Shown here: piece by piece, positions 28,301-35,561 of the stretch
Numbering within the stretch: position 1 is the stretch's first letter
How the letters are laid out: each line of letters opens with the position of its first letter
NCBI GenBank assembly: GCA_024709485.1
Contig: JANJWO010000067.1
Span: 24,121-88,120, forward strand
Direction of reading: 5' to 3'
Length of the DNA stretch: 64,000 bases
Source of the DNA: Hydrogenophilaceae bacterium
Lineage (GTDB): Bacteria; Pseudomonadota; Gammaproteobacteria; Burkholderiales; Thiobacillaceae
Program-made: the position numbers and the translations under genes
Notes under the pieces: model-generated
The model's input: the letters and a program-made list of their open reading frames with translations, nothing else
Databases searched by the model: none
What the model was told of the DNA's origin: nothing

Positions 28301-30827
28301 TGTGTCGCTTCGCCCGCTCGAGCGCCCTGGCTTCTTGGCCGTAAGGGCGTAACGCAAAGCCGGGATCCGACCCAATGGCTGGAAGGGCCTCTAGGGGCTT
28401 GTCCCAGCCAGGCAGCACCCTGAACCCGGTCTGCTCGAAAAGCGCGTCCAATGCAGGCGTGACCGCCTGCATGTCCTTCTGCCAAACACGCCAGGACAGA
28501 TCGCCGTGGGTTGCGCTGCCCGCCTCTGAATGTCCGAGCAGACTGTCGATGACCTCCGGGTCCGCGCCAATTTCCCTGAGCCCCTTGGCAAGCCGGTGCC
28601 GAAAGAAATTCAGGGGCAGTGGCCAGTCAAAAAGCCCGAGTTCGCGAATCGACTGCTCGCTCACTGACGCCCACTGAATGCCGTCTTTTGTCTGTTCCAG
28701 AAAGAAGAAAAACGGGAGCCTTCCTTTCTTCTTTGCGTAAGCCAATTCCTCGATGGCCTCGGCCAGCCCAGGCGCGGCGTGGCGCAGCATCGAAGCGACA
28801 TGCCTGAGATGGCGGGGGTAATCATCCTTTACCCACTCGATCAAGCTGCGGTGGACGGGAACTGGCCGACCTTCATGCTCGTCATCGACTACTTTGTCGT
28901 TGACGAACGCGAATCCATCCTCCAAGTCGAAGTGGCGCGCCTGCTCGAAACTGTCATTCACGGGCCGCACGCCCGTGTAGGCAAGCAGGCCGACCACGTG
29001 GTAGGCGACATAGAAGTTGCAGAACCGCAGAAAATCGTCGCCCTTTCCGGCCGCGTCTACCCTGACTGCTGCGATGCTGAAGGCTTCACGAAGCTTGTCA
29101 TCCCGGATCTGAATGAGGCTGCCCATGCCATTCACATCGTCGCCTGCCGCCTCCGATTCGTTCTGGGTCGGGTTTAGCAGTCTACTGAGGGTGGCAATTG
29201 GCCAGGACGCATAAGACATCGCACCCGTCCTGCCGGTTTGAGGCGAGCTGGCAACCACTCGCGCGAGGATGCCATCCTTGGATTCCCTGAACACCCTCAT
29301 GGGCAGTGAGCGCGCAAACATCGAGGTGTTCAGCCGTGGAGACACTTCCTTGAGCATGTCTGCATATACGGCCCTTGGCTTGTCACCCACCACAGCGTCA
29401 TATAAGTGCCCAAGTGTAGGGATGATGGCAAACGATGCAGCAACATCATAAAGCACACGCCCCACCTGGTCAGGGAGTCTAACCGTTTGCTCAGCCGCAA
29501 ACGGCAGGATCCACTCTGATTCCCATTCTTTCGACAACGAGTTCTGCTGTGGCCGCGGTGACAATCTGACAAGCTGCGTGAAATCTTCACTCAGGTGCCA
29601 TTCACTGTCTGCCCTTCCCCCAACCCTAAACTCCAATGCACGCTCGATCGACCTGCCTGTCGACTTGGCCACCCAAAGAATGGCCGCGCACAAACGGGTT
29701 TTCGCGTCCTGGGCGGCGAGCGACTTCTCGACCCAGGCCCGCACATCCTGTTCCTCCTGGCCAGCACATTGCTTCCAGGACCATGGCAGGAATTGGTTTT
29801 CTTCTGCACTGCTTAAAAAGACGGTTTTGCCGGAAAGGGCCTGCCTTGCAAACGTTTCCTTGGGATCAACTTCAGCGCAGATCACGGTTTCATCTGGCTC
29901 GACCCCGGTGATCTCCACGTACCTGGCCGAGTTGTCCTCGAGGTCGGCTTCCTCGAACAATTCATCATCTAGTTCGAATGGCCGTGCCAGAATGTTCGGC
30001 ATACCGCCCGTATAGAGCCGCGGTGGCAGTTGAGAGGTAACCCGAAGCTCCGCCACCTCCCGCTTGACCAGCCTTTCCAATGCCTTGAGCGCCGCAACTT
30101 CGCTGGCAGAAAGTTGGTATTCACTCTTCTTGTTCGACAATAAGCGGCTGGCTCTATGCATCAAGCCGTAGTCCATCCCCTGAAATCCCAGCGCATCGAC
30201 ACGCAACCTCCTGAACAGCGCCAGCCAGCTGGCGCCCGAGTCATGTGCAAGGCGCAAATCTGTGCAGAGGATTCTCAGGTTTTCATCCAGCAAGATGCTG
30301 TTGGAAGCCCGCTCGTATGCATGAACGAGAAGCCAAAGGCGAAGCTTTTCAAACCAGGATTTTTCTTCCGCGTTTGTGAGGACTGGCAACCGGGCAGCAA
30401 GCAGACCTATTAAATAGAGTTGCTCCGACTGCCCACGGATAATGTCGATCCCTTTTATCCCGTGACTGAGCGGGGGGATGATCTTGCAAACTTCGGGATT
30501 TCGCCTGACTGCCTCGGACAACTTCAACAACTGCTCAGCCGCCAAGCTTTCAAGCGCCCAATCTTTCAGGGACTCTTTGCATAGGTCCGACTTCAGCAAA
30601 CTGATCGTGCTTCCGGTGGCAGCCGGCCTATCCAGCAAAAAAGCCACGTCGGCCAGCAATAGAAATTCAGATTCGACCCCGTTCCTTCGCGACCAATCCC
30701 GTGTAACAATTAGCTCGTTCGGGAGGGCAGTAGTCACCCAGTCCTGGGATGAGGATATAGCCCCCTGACCAAAATTCTTGGGGTCTACTTGATTTAAATC
30801 CGTCTCTGGTGAGATGGGTTCTGACAC
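25341..30827 (-). CDS. giant protein with two tyrosine-recombinase cores
   Basis: 1828 residues, four to five times a normal tyrosine recombinase. A first core is recognisable but degenerate: R621 in AYTGVRP, NFFRHR (N740 in place of the catalytic His, R743), LLGHS with H766, and no Tyr where the nucleophile should be. A second core is intact: R1369 in YRFGLRGNEA, a Lys-containing hairpin (RKLKTPGSRRIVPL), HRAR (H1476, R1479), FLGHTN (H1534) and nucleophile Y1544 in TGLRSYLH. About 600 residues precede the first core, about 500 separate the two, and about 280 follow. The start is GTG 30827; the frame closes at an upstream TAA and no ATG is available. There is no strong Shine-Dalgarno. DNA strand exchange by the second core is inferred from family chemistry; the roles of the first core and the extra regions are unknown. 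Confidence 0.85.
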   Translation of the reverse strand: MSEPISPETDLNQVDPKNFGQGAISSSQDWVTTALPNELIVTRDWSRRNGVESEFLLLADVAFLLDRPAATGSTISLLKSDLCKESLKDWALESLAAEQLLKLSEAVRRNPEVCKIIPPLSHGIKGIDIIRGQSEQLYLIGLLAARLPVLTNAEEKSWFEKLRLWLLVHAYERASNSILLDENLRILCTDLRLAHDSGASWLALFRRLRVDALGFQGMDYGLMHRASRLLSNKKSEYQLSASEVAALKALERLVKREVAELRVTSQLPPRLYTGGMPNILARPFELDDELFEEADLEDNSARYVEITGVEPDETVICAEVDPKETFARQALSGKTVFLSSAEENQFLPWSWKQCAGQEEQDVRAWVEKSLAAQDAKTRLCAAILWVAKSTGRSIERALEFRVGGRADSEWHLSEDFTQLVRLSPRPQQNSLSKEWESEWILPFAAEQTVRLPDQVGRVLYDVAASFAIIPTLGHLYDAVVGDKPRAVYADMLKEVSPRLNTSMFARSLPMRVFRESKDGILARVVASSPQTGRTGAMSYASWPIATLSRLLNPTQNESEAAGDDVNGMGSLIQIRDDKLREAFSIAAVRVDAAGKGDDFLRFCNFYVAYHVVGLLAYTGVRPVNDSFEQARHFDLEDGFAFVNDKVVDDEHEGRPVPVHRSLIEWVKDDYPRHLRHVASMLRHAAPGLAEAIEELAYAKKKGRLPFFFFLEQTKDGIQWASVSEQSIRELGLFDWPLPLNFFRHRLAKGLREIGADPEVIDSLLGHSEAGSATHGDLSWRVWQKDMQAVTPALDALFEQTGFRVLPGWDKPLEALPAIGSDPGFALRPYGQEARALERAKRHRQARRDAVRLIEETLAGRTMDALSEEELSRLATQLVTTPKGMPHPFARLRWACLFKRAKRVWRRTGKRVRLKRTFVFADAGTTAFTEAAPGARAMLDTVSRALAPIVGQMREGRPGHTNCAAMATLLLLVESRVSDQEVLRAVSRGKGVRLAKKGGEHFLEYSPTYAHSEDEENFFECRDPGVPVRRYRISADAVWLIERSLSGRSKRPRALGQVPMELAPVAELLAGGGWLSEKASYDMLLEALAFAVDQVNQLELPGVLAGYLSGRVESYALEWFDWVLLRWGERRLIEVPQSEDEAMDVRMVGRLILPSGVREKEVLQQGARKVFGAVRRIVAGLELTESEHGLEVNGSPERKQQQASIRKVVRHYEREISSATQALALWVAHLLDRRKGKERLATGSILRYLSALAGGFESLMYDIELADLDEEDVTEAYQQLLESADVKDKRYMADRLVAFHRWGRRVYGMEDPDWSQLEFGSSRVTVDAGVLLEEDYQSALRRLLACKTEECLEARDAALLLLVCYRFGLRGNEAKGLTRADWVVNGDHMVLIVRTNPIRKLKTPGSRRIVPLVFRLEGQEKVLIEERLMRAEGIYGDAQNGRIFCRDDGSEPDWPRVKRLAISVLKQATGNPGSNLHRARHAAANRILLSLTGTALPGWSRLDGGKDGAEIAQTLLGGMGPTRRAGWAVARFLGHTNLKTGLRSYLHCLPDIAEQFFQPVRPETRLYARADSIVIDLDVFPVLDVPSETEVLSPAYQTEKPRPATVLSLMRLLARGKEVDQIVEALNLDKDWADRAVGVIEAAGKRIHLGSRGKKEETPKAAETDQLEYLRRIREDGWTRLNKAALEAMEKYQQLPAHSVKANLLAGMVGRSGELLMARDDQFDLVRKTLDFWGIDDNRYVTARALDTTRYGHEANESLMARAKKYGFEAELAKSKEGNEIRVDSPVMDEYGSRAKTRCAVFLSESAEWKIRNRIELVVAFLALAIVVS

Positions 30828-30833
30828 TGGCGA

Positions 30834-30860
30834 TTGATATAAATCATAGATTTACATCAA
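30834..30860. promoter_or_regulatory. 27-bp near-perfect palindrome upstream of the giant recombinase gene
   Basis: TTGATATAAATC-ATA-GATTTACATCAA: two 12-bp arms match at 11 of 12 positions, 6 bp upstream of the GTG start. On the minus strand its centre contains TATGAT, a good -10 match, 15 nt before the start codon. It could be an operator for autoregulation or a recombinase binding site. Confidence 0.6.
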
Positions 30861-31130
30861 TTAGAGCACAGAAAAGAATATTCCGTACACATTTGTCATT
30901 TATAATCGACTGGGCTCCGAAGGCATCGCGCCGGGCGCGCCATAAAAAATCAAGGGCTTAGCATCGCAAGCCGGGCCCAGTCCTGAGCCATGCAATCCAG
31001 GCGGCAAAGGCGGAGCCACGCCTGCAGGCGGCCATTGCCATGCAAGCCCCGAGGGGGCGAGCCCCAGGCTGGTTTCACCTTGCGTTCCCCGCGTCTTTCC
31101 ACCCGGCAGCGCGCTTCGTTCGACGAGTTG
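30861..31130. other. intergenic region between recombinase and P450-like gene
   Basis: Together with the palindrome this is a gap of about 300 nt. The left part is AT-rich and contains TATAAT at 30901-30906, a possible -10 for the plus-strand cluster, without a good -35. The right part (from about 30915) becomes GC-rich like the downstream genes. A frame is open from 30990 in phase with the P450-like gene, but its Arg/Pro-rich translation does not look like a real N-terminus. Confidence 0.5.
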
Positions 31131-32237
31131 ATGATGCAAACCCTCAACATTTACCAGCATCTGATGCGCCTCGTCCGCAACAGGGGGCACGACGCCTCGC
31201 TGGGTCCGGAAAACCCGCGGGAACTCAACCGCTCTTTTCTCGAAGAGACCCCGCACGTCCATGTGATCTGCACCCACGAGGGCTGCCGCTCGATCTTGCA
31301 GGATGCGTCTTTCGCGCAACCGAAAATAGCCGAGGCCGTTGCGGAAATCGGCCGGCATTTGGGCGTGGAGGTCCGCGCCATCGGGGAATTTCTGCGCTAC
31401 AACCCGATACAGCTCGACGGCGAGCGCCACCGTGCGCGCCGCGGGCTGTTCCTGAATGAATACAATGGCAAGCGCAAGGATCTGGCAAATACCTTCAAGG
31501 CAATGGCGCAAGCGCACTTCGCGCGCTTGCGCGCGCCGGCCGCGCCGGATGCCGCGACCGCATTGACCGAGCCCTACGTCGACCATGCCCTGCGGGCGGT
31601 TCTGGAAAGCCACGGCGCAAGCGCGGCGGCGCAGTACGATTCCGCGCGCGGCGACGGCTACGCCGTCTTCGAGTATGTCCACCCGCCGGCGCGGCTTGCG
31701 GAAAAATCCCGCCAGGCCGAGGATTTTCTTGCCGGCCTGGCGCATGCGGGCGACGCGTCCGCCGCTGTGCGCGAGCAGGGGCTTTTCATGCTCAGCTACG
31801 TGCTGCAAGGCCGCGACCCGCTGGCCGGCGGACTGGCGGCGTACGTGCACGGCCTGCTCGATCTCGATGAGGCCGAGCGCATCGCGCGCATCGACACGAC
31901 GACCGCCAAGACCCTGTTCTGGCGCAGCGCCCCGGTGAACTACATCGGGCGCGTCGCCACCCGGGCCAGGATGGTCGACGGCATTGAAATCGCCCCCGGC
32001 GACCACGTCCTGCTGATGCTTCCCTGGGCGAGCCACGACGGCGCCTGCACCGCGAAAGACAGCCTTGCCTTCGGCGGCGGCTCGCACATCTGCGCCGGGC
32101 AGGCGCTCGCGCTGACCATCGCCGAGGCATGGCTGGAGGGCTTAAGGAAACATCACCGGCATCTCGACTGGAGCGGCCTCAAACCCGGCTGCGCCAGGCC
32201 GCTTGTCTTTCGTCAATACAGGAACCCGTCATCGTGA
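31131..32237 (+). CDS. degenerate cytochrome P450-like protein
   Basis: 368 residues from ATG 31131 (or 31134). The heme-ligand loop FGGGSHICAGQ with C321 is clear, and DGERHRARRGLF matches the P450 C-helix region. Several other hallmarks are altered: the I-helix AGxxT position reads LQGRDPLAGG, the K-helix ExxR has no Glu (LFWR before SAPV), and the segment between ASHD and the heme loop is too short to hold the PERF meander. Proteins of this kind may still bind heme but could be catalytically unusual. It overlaps the ACP gene by GTGA, so the ACP-bound substrate may be its target, as in carrier-protein-dependent P450s. The start is uncertain because only a weak GAG precedes it. Confidence 0.8.
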   Translation: MMQTLNIYQHLMRLVRNRGHDASLGPENPRELNRSFLEETPHVHVICTHEGCRSILQDASFAQPKIAEAVAEIGRHLGVEVRAIGEFLRYNPIQLDGERHRARRGLFLNEYNGKRKDLANTFKAMAQAHFARLRAPAAPDAATALTEPYVDHALRAVLESHGASAAAQYDSARGDGYAVFEYVHPPARLAEKSRQAEDFLAGLAHAGDASAAVREQGLFMLSYVLQGRDPLAGGLAAYVHGLLDLDEAERIARIDTTTAKTLFWRSAPVNYIGRVATRARMVDGIEIAPGDHVLLMLPWASHDGACTAKDSLAFGGGSHICAGQALALTIAEAWLEGLRKHHRHLDWSGLKPGCARPLVFRQYRNPSS

Positions 32238-32464
32238 TCGACGCCAGCAACATGGAGCACTTTCTAGTCGAATATTTCGGCAGAAAAATCGAGCAGAACG
32301 GACTCGGCACCCGACTCTCCGATTTGGGCCTGGACTCGCTCAGCCTTGTCGAATTCGTCATGGATTTCGAGGAAAGATTCGCCATCGAGCTGAATGTGGA
32401 CAGGCTGGAACCGGACATGGCGCTGTCCGAGCTCGCCGCCCTGCTCAGCCAGGACTCGGTCTAG
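32234..32464 (+). CDS. stand-alone acyl carrier protein
   Basis: A 76-residue ACP with the phosphopantetheine site GLDSLSL (S35), followed by the acidic helix VEFVMDFEERFAIEL. GTG 32234 gives a 4-nt GTGA overlap with the P450-like gene; an internal ATG at 32252 is the alternative. It carries acyl or aminoacyl groups as thioesters. It is not next to fatty-acid synthase genes, so it is a dedicated carrier for this cluster. It converges with the next gene, overlapping its stop by 4 nt. Confidence 0.9.
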   Translation: MIDASNMEHFLVEYFGRKIEQNGLGTRLSDLGLDSLSLVEFVMDFEERFAIELNVDRLEPDMALSELAALLSQDSV

Positions 32465-33240
32465 CGCCGGCGTTCCGGGGCGGCGCTGGCCGGCGACTTT
32501 ACCGTCAGCTTCCTGCGCGACTCGCCGTGGCTGTTGTACAGGTCGATGAAGCTGCCGGCGCACGCCTCGGCATCGATCCCGTTGAACGGCCCCCAGCAGA
32601 GCAGTTCGGCCTTGCCGCTGTCCAATATATTCGCTTTCACGAAAAACACGTCGAGCCCGTTCCGGTTGGCGAACTCGATCATGGCCGGGCTGACATGGGA
32701 ATACGGCGCCTGCTTTTTCTCCTTGTAATCGATCGCGCAGCAGAGCGCGTCGCCTTGCTTGATCGCCTTCAGCGCCTGGACAAGACTGCGCAGGTCCGCG
32801 CCGACCGCATGCGCGCACGCGGCGCCGGGAAATTTCGCCTCGAGCGCGCTCAGATAGCTTTCCGGATCATCCACGATTCTGGTGAAGTGCCTGCCGCGGT
32901 CCACGAGGATTTTGGAGATGAAGCTGAAGCCGTCGTGAAAGTGAAGCAGCACGAATGGCTCCGGGCGGGCCATCCTGTCCTGCAAAACCGCCGGCACCGG
33001 CAGTTCCAGCGAACGGTAAAAAGAGGGGAGTTTCCTGGAAATCAGGCTGTACAAATGCTCATTAAAGCTCGGCTGCCGGCCTTTTCCCGGAATCCGGCCA
33101 ACCAGCCTCCTGAATGCCGGGTTCGGATGCAGCCTGCCCCAGACCCTTTCGAACAGCGCTTGCGCCGAAATTCGAGGCCTGGCCAGGACGGCCGCTCCCA
33201 TCCACAGCCAAACGATCAAATTCGCGAGTTTCCTGGGCAT
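32461..33240 (-). CDS. possible acyltransferase-like protein, convergent to the ACP
   Basis: A 259-residue protein without a confident family. The pattern FVLLHFHDGFSFISKILVDRG, later LVQALKAIKQGDALCCAIDY and FANRNGLDVFFVKANI, is reminiscent of LpxL/HtrB-type lysophospholipid acyltransferases (an HxxxxD-like HFHDGF and a GD...D element), but it is distant. One N-terminal hydrophobic stretch may anchor it. The only minus-strand gene in the cluster, its stop overlaps the ACP stop tail to tail. Acyl transfer from the ACP is a plausible, unproven role. Confidence 0.65.
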   Translation of the reverse strand: MPRKLANLIVWLWMGAAVLARPRISAQALFERVWGRLHPNPAFRRLVGRIPGKGRQPSFNEHLYSLISRKLPSFYRSLELPVPAVLQDRMARPEPFVLLHFHDGFSFISKILVDRGRHFTRIVDDPESYLSALEAKFPGAACAHAVGADLRSLVQALKAIKQGDALCCAIDYKEKKQAPYSHVSPAMIEFANRNGLDVFFVKANILDSGKAELLCWGPFNGIDAEACAGSFIDLYNSHGESRRKLTVKSPASAAPERRR

Positions 33241-33404
33241 CCTGTCATTTCAAGGGAATAGTGCGCCTTCGCCTGCCTGCCGGCTTCACCCTTCCGGCGC
33301 GCACAGCTTTGCTACAAAATGGCATGCGGGAGCAGCGCCTTTCCCGGCTGCCGACGGGTTGGCGCAAAGCTTTCGCCCCCCTTAATTTCCGAAGCAAACC
33401 AAGA

Positions 33405-34244
33405 GTGAGCCGGCACGTCCATATCATTACCCTGTCAGAACGGCAGCTTCCCCGCAACTATGTGCTCAGCCTGCTGGCGGAAAGCTGGCGGGCGCAGGGC
33501 ATCAGCGTCACCGTCGGGCCGATCGGGCGCCTGGAAGCGGATGTCGGCATCCTGCATGTCGATGCCACCACGGTGCCGGCCGGCTGCCTGCCCGCCAACC
33601 CGCTGGGACGCCCCATACTCAACGCCGGGGCGCTCGACATCTCCAAGCGGCGAATCAGCGGCAACCTGCTCGCACGCAACTCCGATCACGCGGGCCCGGT
33701 CATCGTCAAGACCAATGCCAATTGCTTCGGTACGCGCGAATCCAAGCAGCTTTCCCGTTTCAGCCCGAAACGTTTGCGCAAGAGGCTGGCCAAAATCCTG
33801 CCCTGGCAATGGGTCCGGGAACTGCCGCGCGGCACCTACCCGATTCTCGACAGCCTGCCGGAAGTGCCGGACTGGGTGTGGCAACGCGAAGATCTGGTCG
33901 TCGAGCGCTTTCTGCCGGAAATCGAAAATGGCGAATTCGTTCTGCGCTCGTGGCTGTTTCTCGGCGACCAGGATTATGTCGTCAAGGTGTACTGCCCGGA
34001 ACCCATTGTCAAGGCGGGCAGGGCCAGCCATCACGAACCGCTGGACAGCGTTCCGCAATCCCTGCGCGCAAGGCGGGCGCAGCTGGGCATGGATTACGGC
34101 AAGTTCGATTATGTGATGATCGGCGGCGAAGCGGTCCTGCTCGATGCCAACACCACCCCCGCATCGAGCGCCGACGGCTCGCCCAGTTCGCGATTAATGC
34201 ATGTCGCCGCAGGCATCCTGCCTTACGCGGATGCGTCGAAATGA
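33405..34244 (+). CDS. ATP-grasp-like ligase, first of two
   Basis: 279 residues from GTG 33405. The fold signature of ATP-grasp ligases is visible: VIVKTNANCFGTRES (nucleotide lysine loop), VVERFLPEIENGEFVLRSWLF, and the C-terminal KFDYVMIGGEAVLLDANTTPA with the metal-binding D-x-N. These enzymes form amide bonds through acyl phosphates. The start is uncertain: the frame is open to ATG 33324 and beyond, but residues before HVHIITLSERQ do not look conserved. It overlaps the second ATP-grasp gene by ATGA. Confidence 0.78.
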   Translation: MSRHVHIITLSERQLPRNYVLSLLAESWRAQGISVTVGPIGRLEADVGILHVDATTVPAGCLPANPLGRPILNAGALDISKRRISGNLLARNSDHAGPVIVKTNANCFGTRESKQLSRFSPKRLRKRLAKILPWQWVRELPRGTYPILDSLPEVPDWVWQREDLVVERFLPEIENGEFVLRSWLFLGDQDYVVKVYCPEPIVKAGRASHHEPLDSVPQSLRARRAQLGMDYGKFDYVMIGGEAVLLDANTTPASSADGSPSSRLMHVAAGILPYADASK

Positions 34245-35461
34245 GCCAGGCCCCGCCCCTCACCCCGACATTTACCTATGCCGAGCTTTTTCCCGCAGGC
34301 AGCGTGCTGGCGCCCAAAACCGGCTTGGCGCAGATGCGCTGGGTGGATTTCAGCGAATTCAGGGTGGACTATGCGACCGGCGCGCCTTTGCCGGTACTGG
34401 GCGAAATGACCTTGATTTGCCATCGCAACATGCTGACGCCGGCGATTCGCGCCTTTTACCAGTCCGCCGGCATCCGCCTGCGCGGAACACATCGTGTGTA
34501 CTCGACCCATGCAGAAGCCATGCAACTGGCCAGGGACTGCCAGATGCAGGGATCGAGGCTGGCCTACCTCTACTCGCTGCCCGACGAGATCGTGAACGGC
34601 GACCGGCTGGTGGTGGCCGCCCGCCTCTATGATTGGCTCAACGACAAGGCCAACATCAACCTGCTGTGCGAATCGCGCCATCTACCCGAGCACGTGCTGC
34701 TGGCCCCCGACGAACGCGCCGCGATCGCCGACGTTCTGCCGCAGCGCGCGATCTTCGTGAAGGTCTGCCACCCCGGCGTTTCCGGCGGCGGCACGGACGT
34801 GCGCTTCTGCCCGGACCAGGCCAGCCGGCAGTCGGCCCTGGTCTGGCTGGCCACCCGCCCTTCCGGCTGGTCGGCCATCCGGGTGGAAGAGGCGGTCGAG
34901 GTTCGCGAATCCTGGTGCCTGAATCTGGCCGTAAGCGAAAACGGCGACGTGCGTTATCTTGGCGCGGCAGCCCAGTTGTTCAGCAGCCCCGCCATGCAGT
35001 CCGGCAGCCGCATCGACCCGCAAAACCAGCCCGCCGCCGCAACGATCGCCCTTGCCACCGAAATCGCCAGAAAGGCGGCTGCACTTGATTTTGTCGGCGT
35101 GGCCGGCTTCGACATGGGCGAAACCCGCGACGGCAAAGCCCTGGTGTTCGACCTGAATTTCCGCCTGGCCGCCTGCACCCCCCAGATACTGCTGCATGAA
35201 TCGGCAACGCACCGCATCGGCGGGAAAATCAGCCAGACCTGGGGCCGGCAACTGCCCGGCCCGCTCGCGCCGGCGCTGGCCGCGCTGGAGCAATTCGCCC
35301 GCAGCGGTCAGTTCGTGCCCATGCGCTTTTACGAATCCACAGAGGCGCCCGGAGACGCCAGCCGCATGAACGGCATGCTCGTCGCCCGCACGCAAGGCGA
35401 GATCGACGAACTGCAGGCTGCGGTCGACGCCGCGGTGGATGCCGCGACAGGCGGCCGGTAG
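34241..35461 (+). CDS. ATP-grasp-like ligase, second of two
   Basis: 406 residues from ATG 34241, which overlaps the previous stop (ATGA). The ATP-grasp part (about 160-330) shows AIFVKVCHPGVSGGGTDV, IRVEEAVEVRESWCLNLAVSENGD, and VGVAGFDMGETRDGKALVFDLNFRLA with the D-x-N-x-R metal site. The N-terminal 150 residues are a distinct domain that probably recognises the substrate. Two ATP-grasp ligases in tandem beside an ACP suggest consecutive couplings onto a small scaffold, for example an amino-acid-derived product. Confidence 0.82.
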   Translation: MSQAPPLTPTFTYAELFPAGSVLAPKTGLAQMRWVDFSEFRVDYATGAPLPVLGEMTLICHRNMLTPAIRAFYQSAGIRLRGTHRVYSTHAEAMQLARDCQMQGSRLAYLYSLPDEIVNGDRLVVAARLYDWLNDKANINLLCESRHLPEHVLLAPDERAAIADVLPQRAIFVKVCHPGVSGGGTDVRFCPDQASRQSALVWLATRPSGWSAIRVEEAVEVRESWCLNLAVSENGDVRYLGAAAQLFSSPAMQSGSRIDPQNQPAAATIALATEIARKAAALDFVGVAGFDMGETRDGKALVFDLNFRLAACTPQILLHESATHRIGGKISQTWGRQLPGPLAPALAALEQFARSGQFVPMRFYESTEAPGDASRMNGMLVARTQGEIDELQAAVDAAVDAATGGR

Positions 35462-35561
35462 GCTTTCACCCCGGCCCCCTGCACTGCCCTGGCGAAACAC
35501 CTTCCCTTCTCCGTGGCTTTGTGGTGCAATTAATACTTTAGTAATTTACTCAGGAATTGGC

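Noticed and set aside
24456..30901. TGTCATTT occurs at 24456 and 30894 on both sides of the giant recombinase and might be an att core
   Set aside because: Eight bases shared between two regions of about 150 nt can easily arise by chance, and the flanking bases differ.
30990..31130. Extended N-terminus of the P450-like protein
   Set aside because: The 47 codons before ATG 31131 give an Arg/Pro-rich sequence without P450 features, and no better ribosome site lies upstream.
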